The notes beneath the pieces were generated by a model that saw only the letters and a program-made list of their open reading frames with translations, was not told the DNA's origin and made no database searches. Position numbers and translations under genes: made by a program. From Dirofilaria immitis (lineage: Eukaryota > Nematoda > Chromadorea > Rhabditida > Onchocercidae), in NCBI GenBank assembly GCA_024305405.1, contig JAKNDB010000015.1, forward strand, positions 61,001 through 125,000: a stretch of DNA of 64,000 nucleotides, in the 5' to 3' direction. Shown piece by piece: positions 12,066 to 25,663 of the stretch (positions within the stretch are counted from its first letter, which is position 1; each line of letters starts with the position of its first letter).

Positions 12066-12699
12066 TGATAACTTCAAAATGTTATATATTATTTTTACAA
12101 GTTTTCAAGTTGATCTAAAATTTATGACCAAATAGGATACCTAGTGATATGAATATTACGTAAATAAATGTTAACATATGACGGAGATATATACACGTTA
12201 TCAGTTTTGTTAAAAATATTATTGATTCATTCAGATGTTGAAAATTCAACTTTTTTTTATCATTATTTTTTTCATGAATTACGTATTTATTTCTACCAAT
12301 ATTACGATTATTTTCGATTCCGATTATTTATTTATTTATCAAATATATTTGATTAAAAATTTGACTTCTTTTTTTTTCATTTGATAAGCTTAATCAAATA
12401 TTTCTTACTTTTGTTTTTATTATTTGTCAATTTTTTTCACGCCACTTCTAATTATATAAATGAAATTGTGGTATATATAATATAGACGTGTAACACGTAT
12501 TTTACGTCATTTTAATTAAATTCTTTCCTTACTTCTATCATTTGATTGTTTATTAATTTTTTTAACAGAAAATATTTTTAATAAAAATTTTAATGAAATT
12601 AATTTTTAAAACTAATTTCTTATTCAAATGGTTCATTGCTATAAAATATTAACATTTCTTTTTAAATCTTTGAAATATTTTGTTGAAATTTATTATATT

Positions 12700-13610
12700 G
12701 TCATCGTTATTTTACATTTGCTTGATAATCGCAATCATTATTTCATTATTTACTCGATAATTGTAATCATCATTTTACATTTGCTTGATAATCGTAATCA
12801 TTATTTCATTATTTACTCGATAATCGTAATCATCATTTTACATTTGCTTGATAATCGTAATCATTATTTCATTATTTACTCGATAATCGTAATCATCATT
12901 TTACATTTGCTTGATAATCGTAATCATTATTTCATTATTTACTCGATAATCGTAATCATCATTTTACATTTGCTTGATAATCGTAATCATTATTTCATTA
13001 TTTACTCGATAATCGTAATCATCATTTTACATTTGCTTGATAATCGTAATCATTATTTCATTATTTACTCGATAATCGTAATCATCATTTTACATTTGCT
13101 TGATAATCGTAATCATTATTTCATTATTTACTCGATAATCGTAATCATCATTTTACATTTGCTTGATAATCGTAATCATTATTTCACTATTTACTCGATA
13201 ATCGTAATCATCATTTTACATTTGCTTGATAATCGTAATCATTATTTCATTATTTACTCGATAATCGTAATCATCATTTTACATTTGCTTGATAATTGTA
13301 ATTATTAATTTATTATTTACTCGATAATCGTAATCATTATTTCATTATTTATTCGATAATCGGAATCATTTTTTACATTTACCTAATAATGGTAATTATT
13401 ATTTCACTATTTACTCGATAAATGATCGGAATCATTATTTTACATTCACTCGATAATCGTAATCATTATTTCACCTATTTATTCGATGGTCATAATCATT
13501 ATTTCACTGATTTACTCGATAGTCATAATCATTATTTCACCTATTTATTCGATAGTCATAATCAATATTTCACTTGTTCACTCAATAATCATAAATTATT
13601 TTTTCCTAAG
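12700..13610. repeat. 63-bp dimeric minisatellite (about 10 copies) with monomeric flank, intron 9
   Basis: The core 12710-13300 is ten near-identical 63-bp units. Each unit is a pair of related half-units, one with TTTGCTTGATAATCGTAATC and one with ATTTACTCGATAATCGTAAT. From about 13310 to 13610 the array breaks down into degenerate single half-units of 31-34 bp (TTATTCGATAGTCATAATCA type). As 63 is a multiple of three and the unit has no stop in one frame, a spurious 226-codon frame results (12628-13308). Confidence 0.97.
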
Positions 13611-14039
13611 TCTTTCATACCATTTGATTCCATTTAATATCACATTTAAAATTATTTAATTCTAATAGATTATGATTACTTTTCTTTGGCACAATTTCAA
13701 ATTTTAATGCAATTTCTAAGTAAATTTTAAAGCATTTATTTAATCTATCAATTTTAAACAATTCAATTTATTAATTTCAAATTATTCAACTTAATCCTAA
13801 AGAATCCAATTTATTATCATTTATTTAAGTTTGAAAAATAAAAATAAACTTTTCGTATTGATTCGGAAAAAAAGCCAACAATAGTAGCGTAATTTTTATA
13901 TCATAAAACTTGAAAAAAAAAAAACTTAAATACTATCAATCAATATATTTTCGATTTAATTCCTTTATATTTTATTTGTTTCAAATAATTTTTATTTTTA
14001 TTTCAAATAGTCTCATCGCCTAAAATTATTATTATTTTT

Positions 14040-14370
14040 TTGAAAAAATAAACAAACTTTATGATTAAAAAATGTAAAGAAAACATAAACAAACTTTATG
14101 GTTAAAAAATATAGACAAAAAAGTAAACAAACTTGATGATTAAAAATATGGACAAAAAAATAAACAAACTTTATGAATAAAAAATGTAAAGAAACTTTAT
14201 GATTAAAAGAATAAACAAACTTTATGATTAAAAATGTAAAGAAAACATAAACAAACTTTATGATTAAAAAACATAGACAAAAAAGTAAACAAATTTTATG
14301 ATTAAAAAAATAAACAAACTTTATGATTAAAAATGTAAAGAAGACATAAACAAACTTTATGATTAAATAT
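14040..14370. repeat. AAACAAACTTTATGATTAAA tandem repeat, intron 9
   Basis: About nine units of 30-45 bp built from ATAAACAAACTTTATGATTA followed by AAAAATGTAAAGAAA- or AAAATATAGACAAAA-type spacers. Confidence 0.92.
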
Positions 14371-14969
14371 TAGCGTTTTAAATATTATTTAAAATCAGCA
14401 TAAGGTTAATTTTTTTTATCCTACATATGTTATAGTAATTTATTTAGTAAAATGATTGAAATAATAAAAGTAAACTGTTAAATTTGATATTTGGAAGGTT
14501 ATTGTGTTACATAATGTTGAAATTTAATATAGGTCAATCTCGAAATTGCTCTCGTTTTGGGATGATGGTAGCGAAAGATAAAATAAAAATGGTGTGTTAA
14601 TTGATAATATTTGTATGATAAATATTTTATTTCTTATCCAAATTTCCTTCATTCAATTTATCTTTGTTATATAATAATGAATAGCGAAACGAAGAAATAT
14701 TATAAATTATTAGTAATTGATTAAAAATTTTTCATTGATTAATCATTATCGAACAAAAAAAAAAACTAATTAAAATATCGTTTAAAAAGAAATAATAATT
14801 TAAATTTTATTTGTAAAAATCGATTAATAATTCCATTAATATTCATTATTATATATGAAATCAATAATGTATGAAAAAATTAATTATTAATTACCTTTTT
14901 TTTGAATATATAAATCTTAATTGAGTAAATGAATTAATAATTTCTTAGATTAGTACTCATTAACGCATA

Positions 14970-14972
14970 TAC

Positions 14973-15005
<33 letters not shown>

Positions 15006-15006
15006 C
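14970..15006. repeat. (TA)n/(CATA)n microsatellite
   Basis: CATATACATATACATA followed by pure TA dinucleotides. Similar short TA runs occur at 15437-15456, 30429-30450 and 40645-40667. Confidence 0.9.
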
Positions 15007-16294
15007 CATACATTTGAATGACATATGTTTGATTGTTTTTATTAGCTAGCTATTCGAGATTTAATGACCTGAAATACCTACCTTTTTACATGCAATAGGG
15101 AAGAGAAATAGGAAGGAGAAATTTTATATTATCAAATAATTTTAAGAGCTAAAAGTTCAACGAGTAAATTTTGTTGAGAAATTTTGGAATTGAAAATTTA
15201 GGAAATAAATTTCCTTCCGTATATCCATTTATATATGATTATATTGGTGGATCAAATTTTTTTTTTTGCTATTTAAGCTATTATTTAGAGTTTTTGAAAA
15301 GTATTTAATACTAAATAGTCTTCAGACAATCAATCAAAAGATTAAATTGAAACGCCAATTTATTTAGTATTATAAATGTGATAGCAATGAAATGAGATAT
15401 TTTGAAAATTTTATACAAAATATATGATTGTATGATTGTATATATATATATATATACATTTAATCCTTTAATGAGGTATAATTATATTGAATAGCATTAT
15501 TGATTTGGAATTTTGTAAAAATATATATCATTTTAATCGAGCAAATTTAATACGAAGATAAATATGTTGAATAATATTATTGATTTAAATTTTGATATAG
15601 GTTAATTGAAGTTTTGTAAAAAATACACCTTAAAGAAAGTTTATCTTAAAGAAATCTTGAAATAGAAATATCTTTAAAAGAGGTGCAAAATATAATTTAG
15701 TTATTATCAATTATTATATTTAAAATTTATCATTATCATTTGATAAATATTTTAAGTTCCGTACAAATAAAAAAGAGAGGAAATTGATCAAAAATAATGT
15801 TAAGATGAAAAATGAATTAATTTTGTCCTTGACTGTATCAATGTCGTCTCATTCACTTCATTTATTGAACGTTTCATTAATTCCCATTACATCTTCATTT
15901 CTTTATCAATATTAAATAAAACATCTAATAAATATAAAAGTAATTTTATCAATGCTTTTATAAGTGCAATAATTAATTAATATAAAATTCATATAATTTG
16001 GAACTTAAATTATAGTCAAAGAAAATTGATTTCAATTTTAATTAATTATAAATTATAAAGATAGCATTCATTGTAATTCTATAAATTTTAATTCAATTAT
16101 ATAACTAAAAATTGGTGAACATCACAGTCGAGTAATTGCAAAAATTGGATAGAAATTTGAGATTACTCTTTGCCAACGAAGAAATTATTCCATCCAAAGT
16201 GAATAAAAATATATTCCATCCGAGTTGAATAAGACCTAATAAAATAACAAATAATTCCATATTTTTAAATAAGAACAGCCCAGCAAACACTATA

Positions 16295-16560
16295 AGTAAC
16301 GGCTAGTCAAAGTGATTTAAGCTAGCTAATCAAAGTGATTCAAACACTAATCAATCAAAGAGGCTGAAGTAATAGATTATCAAAGTGACTTAATGGATAG
16401 TCAAAGTAATACAAGCAATAACCAATCGATGTGACTTAAGTAATAATTAATCAAAGTGGTTTAAACAGTACATTGTCAAAGTGATTTAATGGTTAGTGGG
16501 AATGATGTAGGTAATAAATAATTAGTCAAAGTGATTTAAGTAATATTTGATCGTGGCGAA
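16295..16560. repeat. CAAAGTGATTTAA degenerate tandem repeat, intron 9
   Basis: About nine units of 25-33 bp of the type TAATCAATCAAAGTGATTTAA, heavily substituted. Confidence 0.88.
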
Positions 16561-17589
16561 TGGTTTATTCATTGATGGTTAAAAAAGATGGTATTTTCAA
16601 TGATTTTTTTCTGCTTTTTTTTTGAAATTAAAATTGAAAGAAATGCGAAAATTCTATAAAGAATCTTTTTTCTTAGAAATAATTATTTCTTTTTAGGAAA
16701 AAGAAAGAAAAAAGGCAGAAAATTTCGCATATTTTTCATGGTATTCTGTTCAATTTTTAAGTTAGTTGATTGGTTGGTTTTTAGTTGGTCTGATATTTTT
16801 ATGGTCCTGTTTCCTCTGTCAATTTCCATTTTCTATTTTTCATTTTAAAAAATATGAAAGGGGTCCACCCATATGATTTGACAATGCATCCATTCTTTTT
16901 CTCATTCTTCTTTTTCTTTCTTTTCTCATATTTCTTTTACCGTCTTTTTGGATTAAAAATTGTTTCTTTTCTTACTTATTAAATTGATATATTCTGTACT
17001 ATTTTATTAAAGTTAAAGTTAGGATTTAGCATTGAATGTTATAAGAATTCTTTCTTTGAGCAAATTTCCAATGGAGTAAATTATCAATGACATTGAAATT
17101 TCTTCTGATAGGTTAAATTAATCAACAAATTATCGAATGATATTGAAATATTCTCGTCATCAATATATCACCTAATAAATAATTCTCATAAATATCATAG
17201 CTGTTAATATATGTTTATCATTTATTAATTAATCAATGAATCATATTTCTTTCTTCATTCTAAAAGTGATTTGTTTTTTATCCATCTTTTTTTTTTCTAG
17301 AAAATTCAATTTTTGATAAGTCTTACAAATCGTGAAAGTTGAATTTTTGCCTTCTTCTACTTCTGTTAAAATAACCATCCATCATTTCCTAGCTTTATTT
17401 TCCTCAATTTTATTCATTATTTTTGTTAAAAATTAATTTCCATCAATAAATTTTCCAACTTCATATTGTTTTCATCCTTTTATTTTCTATTTTTATTTTT
17501 TTGCTAAAATATAAGAGGCATTGTGTAATATCGAGAATTTTGTCAAATATATCAACATAGGAATATCATTAAAATATTAAATTAGACAA

Positions 17590-18200
17590 TATGGCAAGTT
17601 TGTAATTTGAGATAAAATATCGATAAGTTGATAAGTAATTTATCCTATGAAATGAAGCATAGATAACGATGAAATATGCGGGATGAAATGAAGTGTAAAC
17701 GAGGTGATAAATTTGTATTGTAAATTGAATCATAGATATGATAATCAGTTTATTAATTTATGCACAAAATGAGTAAGTGATAAGTTTATTTCTATGGAAT
17801 AAGTTGAAATATGATAAGTTTATAAAACAAAGTTAAGGTATTGGATAAGATGATATAAAGTATGTTGTACGAAATGAAGTATAGACAAATTTTGTTCTGT
17901 GCAATAAATTGAGACAAGATGATGAATTTATTTACAAAATGAAGCATAGAGAAGATAATATAAGTTTTGCACTAATGAAATGAAGCTTAGACAGAGTGAT
18001 AAATTTGCCGTATAAAATAAAGCATAAAGAAATTGATAAGTTTATTCCTATGAAAATGAATCAAGACAAGATGATAAATTTGCTCGATGAAACGAAACAT
18101 AGATAAGCTTATGTTATAAAATGAAGCATAGATAGATAAGCTGATAATAAGTTTGTTCTATGAAATGAAATAGTTAGACTTAATGATAAGTTTATTCTAT
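17590..18200. repeat. Degenerate GATAAGTTTATT...GAAATGAAGCATAGA repeat, intron 9
   Basis: More than ten diverged units of about 45-55 bp: GATAAGTTTATTCTATGAAA then TGAAGCATAGATAAG. An older, decayed array. Confidence 0.8.
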
Positions 18201-18342
18201 AAATTTCAACATTATAATTTGCTACCAAAAGTTTATTATCTTTACAGTAAATATAAAATTATGTCAAAATTCATTTTCATTAATACTTTAAAATGCATAC
18301 ATACATCATGAGATATATATTCATATATATATTAATGTATGT

Positions 18343-18362
18343 GATGTATGTATATGTATATG

Positions 18363-18394
<32 letters not shown>

Positions 18395-18422
18395 TGTATG
18401 TATGTATGTATGTATGTATGTA
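18343..18422. repeat. (TATG)n microsatellite, intron 9
   Basis: TATATG units turning into about 16 pure TATG units. TATG/TGTA stretches also occur at 35328-35400. Confidence 0.95.
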
Positions 18423-18554
18423 GGTTAACTCAAAAATTGTCACCCCCAAAATATAGCACTTCAACCGATTGCTATAAATGGAGTCAAGCCGGTTTTATCC
18501 ATTATCAGTTAATTCTATCAAATTCAATTTATTTCAACAATTTGTCATGTCGTT

Positions 18555-18875
18555 CTTTTTAACATTCTTCACTAATTATCATTATTATCATTATCATCAT
18601 CATCATTATTATCAAATGATTATTATCATTTATTATTATCACTATTATTAATATTATCATTGTTATCATAATCATTATCAGTATTACTTACTATCATTAT
18701 TTACCATCTATTATCACAGTTATTATTAGTATTTTAATTACTATCATCACTGTTTATTATTATTATCATTGCAGTTATTAGTATTATCATCACTATCATC
18801 ATCATTATCTTTATCATCATTATCACTATTAGTATTATTATCATTATCACCATCACTATAATTATCAGTTGTTAT
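18555..18875. repeat. ATTATC/ATCATT simple-sequence region, intron 9
   Basis: About 320 bp made almost only of ATT, ATC and ACT triplets without a fixed longer unit. Confidence 0.9.
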
Positions 18876-21800
18876 TTACAACTAATTAGTTATCATTTTT
18901 AGTTCCTCATTTTTGCTCATTTCTCTCATATTGCTTAAATATTATTGTTTTAAAATATTTGTGAAAAAAATTTTTGTTTTTCTTTATTTTATGAAAATTT
19001 TAGGAAAATTTTTTATGATTATTTTATCAAAATATGAATTGCTATTTAATTTAAAAATTTTTATTTGAATTATTTTTGATTAGTTTTATAATCATCATTA
19101 TACTTTATTTTTATTATCATATTTCTTTATTATGTTTTTTTTTGATTATCAAATAATTTTAATTTCGTAAAAAATTCATCTTATGCTAATTTAGTATCAG
19201 TGATTTTGTTTTATTTATGAATTTAAAAGAGAGCTAAAATATTCATTTGAAAAAAATTACTAATTAATATTAATTCTAACACTTTATTTCATTTCAATTC
19301 AATACATTTCAATTCATTTTTCATTTCCATTCATTTCTTAACCAGTATTTTCAATTGAGAATGTTAGAAAACGAAGAAAAATGTATATAATGAAATCATC
19401 ATTTTAAATGATTCATAAATTCGTCATAAATCAAAAAAAAATTATAAAAATTTTATCCAACAATCTTTATATACTATTTTAATATTTTGTTCATTTTCTC
19501 AAAACCTATATCTTATAATTATTAGTAAATCTAATATAGAATTATTATTATTTCATCATATGTAAAAAATATAAAGATTTTTTCTTTTGAGATTTAAAAA
19601 TTCAAATTAAACAAATACTTAGTAAATATTTATTTCATTTATATTTATTTCTTATTAATATATATTTATTAAATGACAAATAAACATTTTTCTTTTTTTT
19701 TCCTTTTAAATATGTCATTTCCTTTTTTTTAATCAAAATGATTTTTCCTTTTTTTCAAAAAAAAGTAAAAGATTTCGAACATTTCAATTTCCTTGATAAC
19801 TAGAATGATTAAACTTTTTTTTCTTTTTTTTTTAAAGTTGTTCAACTTATGTGACCTTTGAAAGTGAATTAAAGTTAAGAATTGTAATTTAACCTTGGAA
19901 ATTTTTTTATAAAATTGATGATTGAATTATTTTCTTATACTAAAATGGAATAAAATTGAGGAAACACAAGAATGGATGAATTCTAAAATAGACGCTAAAA
20001 AAACAATTTAAAATTTTGAGATTATTTTTCAAAGAATTTAATCTTTCAAAATTTGAAAATATAATATCTTAATATATTCAAATGATGAAATAAAAAAGAA
20101 CTGATTATTTATGATAATTTTTAAATTATCACTCGCATCTTCATAATTGAAAAAGTTAATTTTCAAAATTCGTTTGATTTATTAAATTTCATATCTATAT
20201 GTTTTATAAATTAAAATCGTATTTTTTAATATCATTGATAGATATTTTGATTAAATCATCCTTCATATCTCAAATATTACTTATAATTTTTGCAAAAGTT
20301 TTATCTCATAATTAAATATATGGACTAATTAATTTTCCGATTTTTTTTTGTAGAGAAATTTTCTTTGTACTTTTCAGTATGCGAGTTATTTTTGATAATT
20401 CAATTTTCGTTATCGTCAAATAAACTTACTGATTGCTTTTTCCTACGTACTAAAAATATATTATTGTAAAAAATATTTTTACAATTATTATTTTAAGTTA
20501 ATATAATTTGATTGCTTACGTTTTTTTTGACTGATTAACTATCATTATCAAAAAAAAGGCAAAGTAATCAGTCAAATGGTTTATCGACAACGTAAAACAT
20601 GGCAAAAATTCCAATGGACAAAAAGGTTTGTTTTTTTTCATGAAACTTTCATGGCATATACTCACCAAAAATTTCATTATCAATTCTTCTTTTTATCTTT
20701 TTTTTCGTTAGAACTTTTTTGTAACATACTTTTTTATTAAAACTTTATTACAGTATACATTTATTGTTTGAACATTATTACAGTATACATTTCTGTTAGA
20801 AAATGTCTGTTAGAACTGTATTATGGTATGTTCCAAAATTTTCTTACCGTATAAGTTTTCGTTAGAATTTTATTGCAGTATAGTTCAAAGTTTTATTATG
20901 ACATATTTTTTCTGTTAGAATTTTATTATAACTTTTTTACTACTGTAGATATATCGTACTCTCTCTTTTCCATTTATTTAAATAAATGAATGAAATTGTA
21001 TAAGCTTTATTTTCATTTGAAAATAATATAAATACTGAAATTGTTTTACTATTAAAATTAAGCATTTGAATGAACAAAAAGTGATGTCCAGGAATTGTTG
21101 TAACTAAAACAAAACAGCTTATCTACGGATTAATCAAAAGAGATTATCAATCTTACATTTTTTCTCCGCATCTTGATTCTTTTCTTACTTGGAATTAATC
21201 CAATCTTTATTTCATTTTCTATAAAACATATCGGCTTATAGATGATTGAAATATTATATCCGTTTAAGGAAATATTAAATCAAATTTTGATAGATTAAAA
21301 AAAAAGCTTCGAGAATTTCGATTGAAATTAAAAAAAAACGGAAAGAAAAATTATAAATGATTTTCAAAAGAGAAAAATCCAATTGCATATATGTAAATTA
21401 TTAGCTTGAAATTAATGAAATGAAATTTTAATTTATTATTTTATATTTTCTATTCATAAATTTATGATTTTCTTCCCTAGACAATATTTCATTTTAAATT
21501 TAATTTTTTTAAAAAAAATAATTTTTTCATATTTGTTTTCTTGCATACTTTACTTTAAAAATGTAATACTTATTTTAATTTGCTAAATTGGAATTAGAAA
21601 TTGTTTTTGATTTAGAAATTAGAAATGAATAAATCATTCATTTTTTTCTTCTCTTTTTTCCCTCTTTTCTAACCATCTTCAAATAAATTAATTACCGATA
21701 TGAAAGTAATAAATTTAATTTATATACTCTTTATTTGTCCTTTTCATAATCAAATTATTTTTCATCCAAAAAGATTTGCAAAGAAAAAAGAAAATGAAAA

Positions 21801-22055
21801 AAAGCTGTAAAATATTTTGTCAGTGACAAAATTTCGATAAATTATTATTTGCTGATAATTTGATAATTTATATTAAAAAGTGTTTTTTGCTGACATCATA
21901 AATTGATAATTCTTATCGATAAGAAATAAGTGGAAATGTAACTTGCATTATTGAAAATGCTACATTGATACTATTGTTTTAGATGTGAAACACTATATGT
22001 ATAAATGAATGATAAAGACGATTAGCATATTCTAATATATATCAATTTTTCACAA

Positions 22056-22086
22056 TTTGACATTTGACATTTGACATTTGACACAC
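22056..22086. repeat. 7-bp repeat TTTGACA x4
   Basis: Four consecutive TTTGACA units, an isolated short tandem repeat in intron 9. Confidence 0.9.
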
Positions 22087-23491
22087 CTCAATCATTTGCA
22101 TTATAATAGTGAGATAATTAGTCAAATGAGACTTTTTTCTTGCATTTTATGTATAGAATTATTTCGATAAATAGTATTTGTAATTTTTCCTTCGATATAA
22201 CCGTAGATATTAAAATTATTTATTTCTCTGACTGTTGACCTCTTTACCGATGCATGTTGATCGATATAAAATATTCAGCAAAAGTTAACCCTTAGATTTA
22301 TATTATCAAGTATGCATCTTTGTAATAAGAATAGTATTAAGGATTTCCTATTTACTTAATAACTTATTTATTCAATTACTTGAAATTAATAATGCATTGT
22401 TTATTTACTTCTATTAAATAATTTACGTAACAAAATATATAATAAAAGGTTAATTTCTCTATTTATATTATTAAGCATAAGAAAATATACAAAAATGGAT
22501 GTTAAAAATTTTTATTTAATCTAATTACACCTTTATTTAATTACTTAATCATTGATAATGCATTATTTGTTTATTTTTTAAATAATTTATTCAATAAAAT
22601 ATAAACAAAAATTAATCTTTAGATTTATATTAGTATTAAATATGAAACGAGCTGAGATAAATGTAAAATAAATTTTTAAAAAATTTCAAACATTTTTAAA
22701 TTCAATATTATCTCTTCAATAATTAATTTATAAATATTTTCCTGCAAGAAATTTTTAATACGAAAAAATAATTTAATTTGCTTTTTTTTTTTTTGAAAAA
22801 ACTTTTTTAAAAAATTTTATTTGTTTACAAATATTTCTTCTTCGTTTTTCTTTTTCAATTACATCAAATCATAAGCATTTATTTTAAATAAATTTAATAT
22901 ATTCTTTATTTTTCATTACTCTTTCTTTTTTTTATTTCAATTTTTATTTGCAAATAAATTACTAGCAAATAAAAATTTATCTTACTTTCATTTAACGATT
23001 TATTCTTCTTTTTATTAATCTTCAATTATTGCGGTTTTTTTTTCCTCCATCTAAAATGAAAAATAATATAAATTTCTTTCTTTCTCTTTTTTTTTGGTTA
23101 AAAAAATCTTTTGTTAAAGTTATATTAATTTGAATAATTCCCAAATGTATTATAAAATGGATCAAATGATGTCTGATGTCTTCTATCTTTCCCCTATTTT
23201 TTTCCTTCCTTTTTAAAATTTTCTTAGCAAAATTATTTGAATGAGATGGAGGAAAAATTGTTTCAAAAGAAAAATAAAATAAATAAAAATTGAAATGCAT
23301 AAATTAAAAATAAAAAAAACGAAACGAAACGAAAAGAATTTTAATGCATAAATTTTAATAAAATAACAGAAAAGAAGAAAAAAGTTTCATAAATTTAAAA
23401 TAAACTTGCAACTTTGCTTTTTTCTCTTTTCTTACAATTTTTTCATCAAAATATTTTATTTCTTTTTTATTTCTTTTTTTTTTTTTTTTAG

Positions 23492-23716
23492 CGATTACGA
23501 ACAGAAAATCGTTTATTAAGACAACGAATTGATTATTTGGAGCAAGAAAGTTCGGCATTAGCTGATCGTTTGATAAGAGGTCAAGTGAATTTAGCTCAAG
23601 AAGCGGAAAATTCAATGTGTATATCACATGAATTGATAAAACTACGTGATATTAATTCGGATGCTCATCGACGATTGGAAGAAGCATATGATACAATTCG
23701 AGATTTAAGTTGCAAA
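23492..23716 (+). CDS. Evi5: Evi5 exon 10, start of the long coiled coil
   Basis: Encodes 75 residues starting RLRTENRLLRQRIDYLEQES, then SALADRLIRGQVNLAQEAE. Human EVI5 has RLRTENRLLKQRIETLEKES and AALADRLIQGQVTRAQEAE. The frame is intact. The acceptor is a 20-base T tract ending TAG; the donor GTTTGT is weak. Protein continuity with exon 9 is exact, so the 14 kb intron hides no constitutive exon. Confidence 0.96.
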
Positions 23717-24005
23717 GTTTGTTCTTTTTCTTTTCTTTTTTTTCTCATCCCTTATAGTACATATACATATATTATATAAGTATCTAAGATTCCGTAATTT
23801 TTTTCTACAAAAAAATAGAATAAGCAAATCTTTGTTTTTTTGTCAATAAAAGAAGTAAACAAAGGAAGAAAAAATTCCCAAAAGATAAATAATAAAGAAA
23901 ATAGATTATTTTTTAGGATAATCTTTTCTGTCTATTTTAAGTTTAGTAATCGGTTTCGTTTTTTTTTTTTTCTACTTCTTCTTCCTTGCTATCATATAAA
24001 TATAT

Positions 24006-24048
24006 GCATATATATATATATATATGGATATGGATATGGATATGGATA
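24006..24048. repeat. (TA)n then (GGATAT)n microsatellite, intron 10
   Basis: A TA run followed by four GGATAT units. It gives the false Tyr-Gly tail of an open frame here. Confidence 0.92.
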
Positions 24049-24479
24049 AGTTTGCTATATTATTATTTATCAAATTCTTTCTATGAAGACATTATTAGAA
24101 ATGAAAATGAATAATTTATTCAGTATAGTACAGATGAATATTTTAAAGGAAGGATAATTTAATTTATTGATATATTTGAAATGATTAATTTAATTATATG
24201 CAAGCTTTTTTCTAATAATATTATCTTCTTCTTCCTTTTTTTTCTTCAACAATATATATATATTCCTTCGAGAATATCAATCATTTATAAATAATTTTGA
24301 AGCATTATTATTCTTTAAATATATCAATAAATAAATGATAATATTTTAATAAATACAATAAATAAATGATAATATTTTAATAAACAATAACAAAATAATA
24401 TTAATAATAATATAATAATGATTTTTTTCTAATATTTGATATTAAATTACAAGAATTGCACCAATAAATACTGTAAATT

Positions 24480-24955
24480 GTAATTATCATGTAAGATGAT
24501 AACGAGAAATGTTAATGGTAATGAAGCAATAGTTAATTACAATAATAACAACATAATGACAAATGATAATGATAATGAAACAGTAGTAAATTGCAATAAT
24601 AACGACGCAAATAGATGATGATGATGATAATAATAATGTTATGGCAGTAATCATTACGATAGTAGTAAATAATGATGATAGTTACATAAGAGTAAATTAA
24701 GTGATAACATACATAGATAATGATGATGATAATTTAATAGTAATAGTAGTAATTGTGATGTTGGAACAAAGATAAGTTAATATCGTGAATTGTAATAATG
24801 ATGGAAGTAAATGATGATAGTAATGATACAATAGTAAATTACAATGATAATGCAAATAAACGGTGATAGTCATTGATGATAATGATATGATGTAATAGTA
24901 ATAGTAGTAGTACTAGTAGTAGTAGTAGTAGTAGTAGAATAGTAATAATTGTGTT
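24480..24955. repeat. GAT/AAT/TAG simple-sequence region, intron 10
   Basis: Imperfect GATAAT, GATGAT and AATAGTA triplet sequence, ending with about ten TAG triplets around 24900-24938. Confidence 0.9.
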
Positions 24956-25513
24956 AGTTAAGATGAAAAATGAATTTTAAATGATGGACATTATCGCATA
25001 AAATTTTAGATATTATTTTTAGATATAAGATTTAAAAAATGATAGAAGATTCTAAAATTTTAATGCTTATATTTGAAGGACTGGTTAATTCAGAAGGCTT
25101 ATATTAGCATAAATTATGACAGTTAAGAAATGAATGATTAGTTGAATGGTGGAAATATTGCTATACGAAAATCTTAGATGATATTTTTAGATATATGATT
25201 TAATGAATGATAAAAGAAAAAAACGATTCTGAAATTTTATCTATAATGCTTATATAATATTAATTGAACAATTATTTACAAACATTGTTAGATCTTTGTT
25301 TTTTTTTTTTTTTCTATCAGAAATATGCTAATATAATTGTTAGAAAAAAAAATATCATAGAATTAGAATTAACTATATGTGAAATGAAAAATATACAAAA
25401 ATATTATCTTAATTTTATGATAATTTTTTTGAAAGAAAAAGAGTGTTAAAAGATTGATAAATTTGATATATTAAATTTGATAATATTATTAAATAAAAAT
25501 ATTATTTTATTAG

Positions 25514-25663
25514 AAGAACGAAGAATTAACAGAATGTGCTACACAAGTTGATGATACATCAATGATTGAACATATTCATGCATTACAACAAGAAATTATC
25601 GAAACACGTACTCATGAAGCGGATAATGAAATTACAATTAAAGATTTGAAACTTCGAATTCAG
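25514..25663 (+). CDS. Evi5: Evi5 exon 11, coiled coil
   Basis: Fifty codons, KNEELTECATQVDD and on to EITIKDLKLRIQ, with heptad-like spacing of Leu/Ile. Acceptor TTATTAG, donor CAG|GTAAAA. The last 24 bases and the donor are the founder unit of a tandem array in the following intron. Confidence 0.93.

Larger units (their letters stand above)
9491..23491 (+). other. Evi5 intron 9 (14.0 kb), no coding sequence found
   Basis: The flanking exons join exactly in protein (AIEL-R then RLRTENRLL), so nothing constitutive is missing. I found no transposon ORF. The content is AT-rich filler plus the tandem families listed separately. A 63-nt exon-like stretch at 20566-20628 was rejected. Confidence 0.9.

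Noticed and set aside
12628..13308. 226-codon open frame with a Leu/Ile/Asn-rich repeating protein
   Set aside because: It is an open register through a 63-bp minisatellite inside a constitutive Evi5 intron. No start context, no codon bias apart from the repeat, and the frame collapses when units degenerate.
20566..20628. Exon-like stretch (VISQMVYRQRKTWQKFQWTK)
   Set aside because: It has a GGTTTG donor-like end and open frame, but the Evi5 protein joins exactly without it and I recognise no homology. It could at most be an unknown alternative exon.
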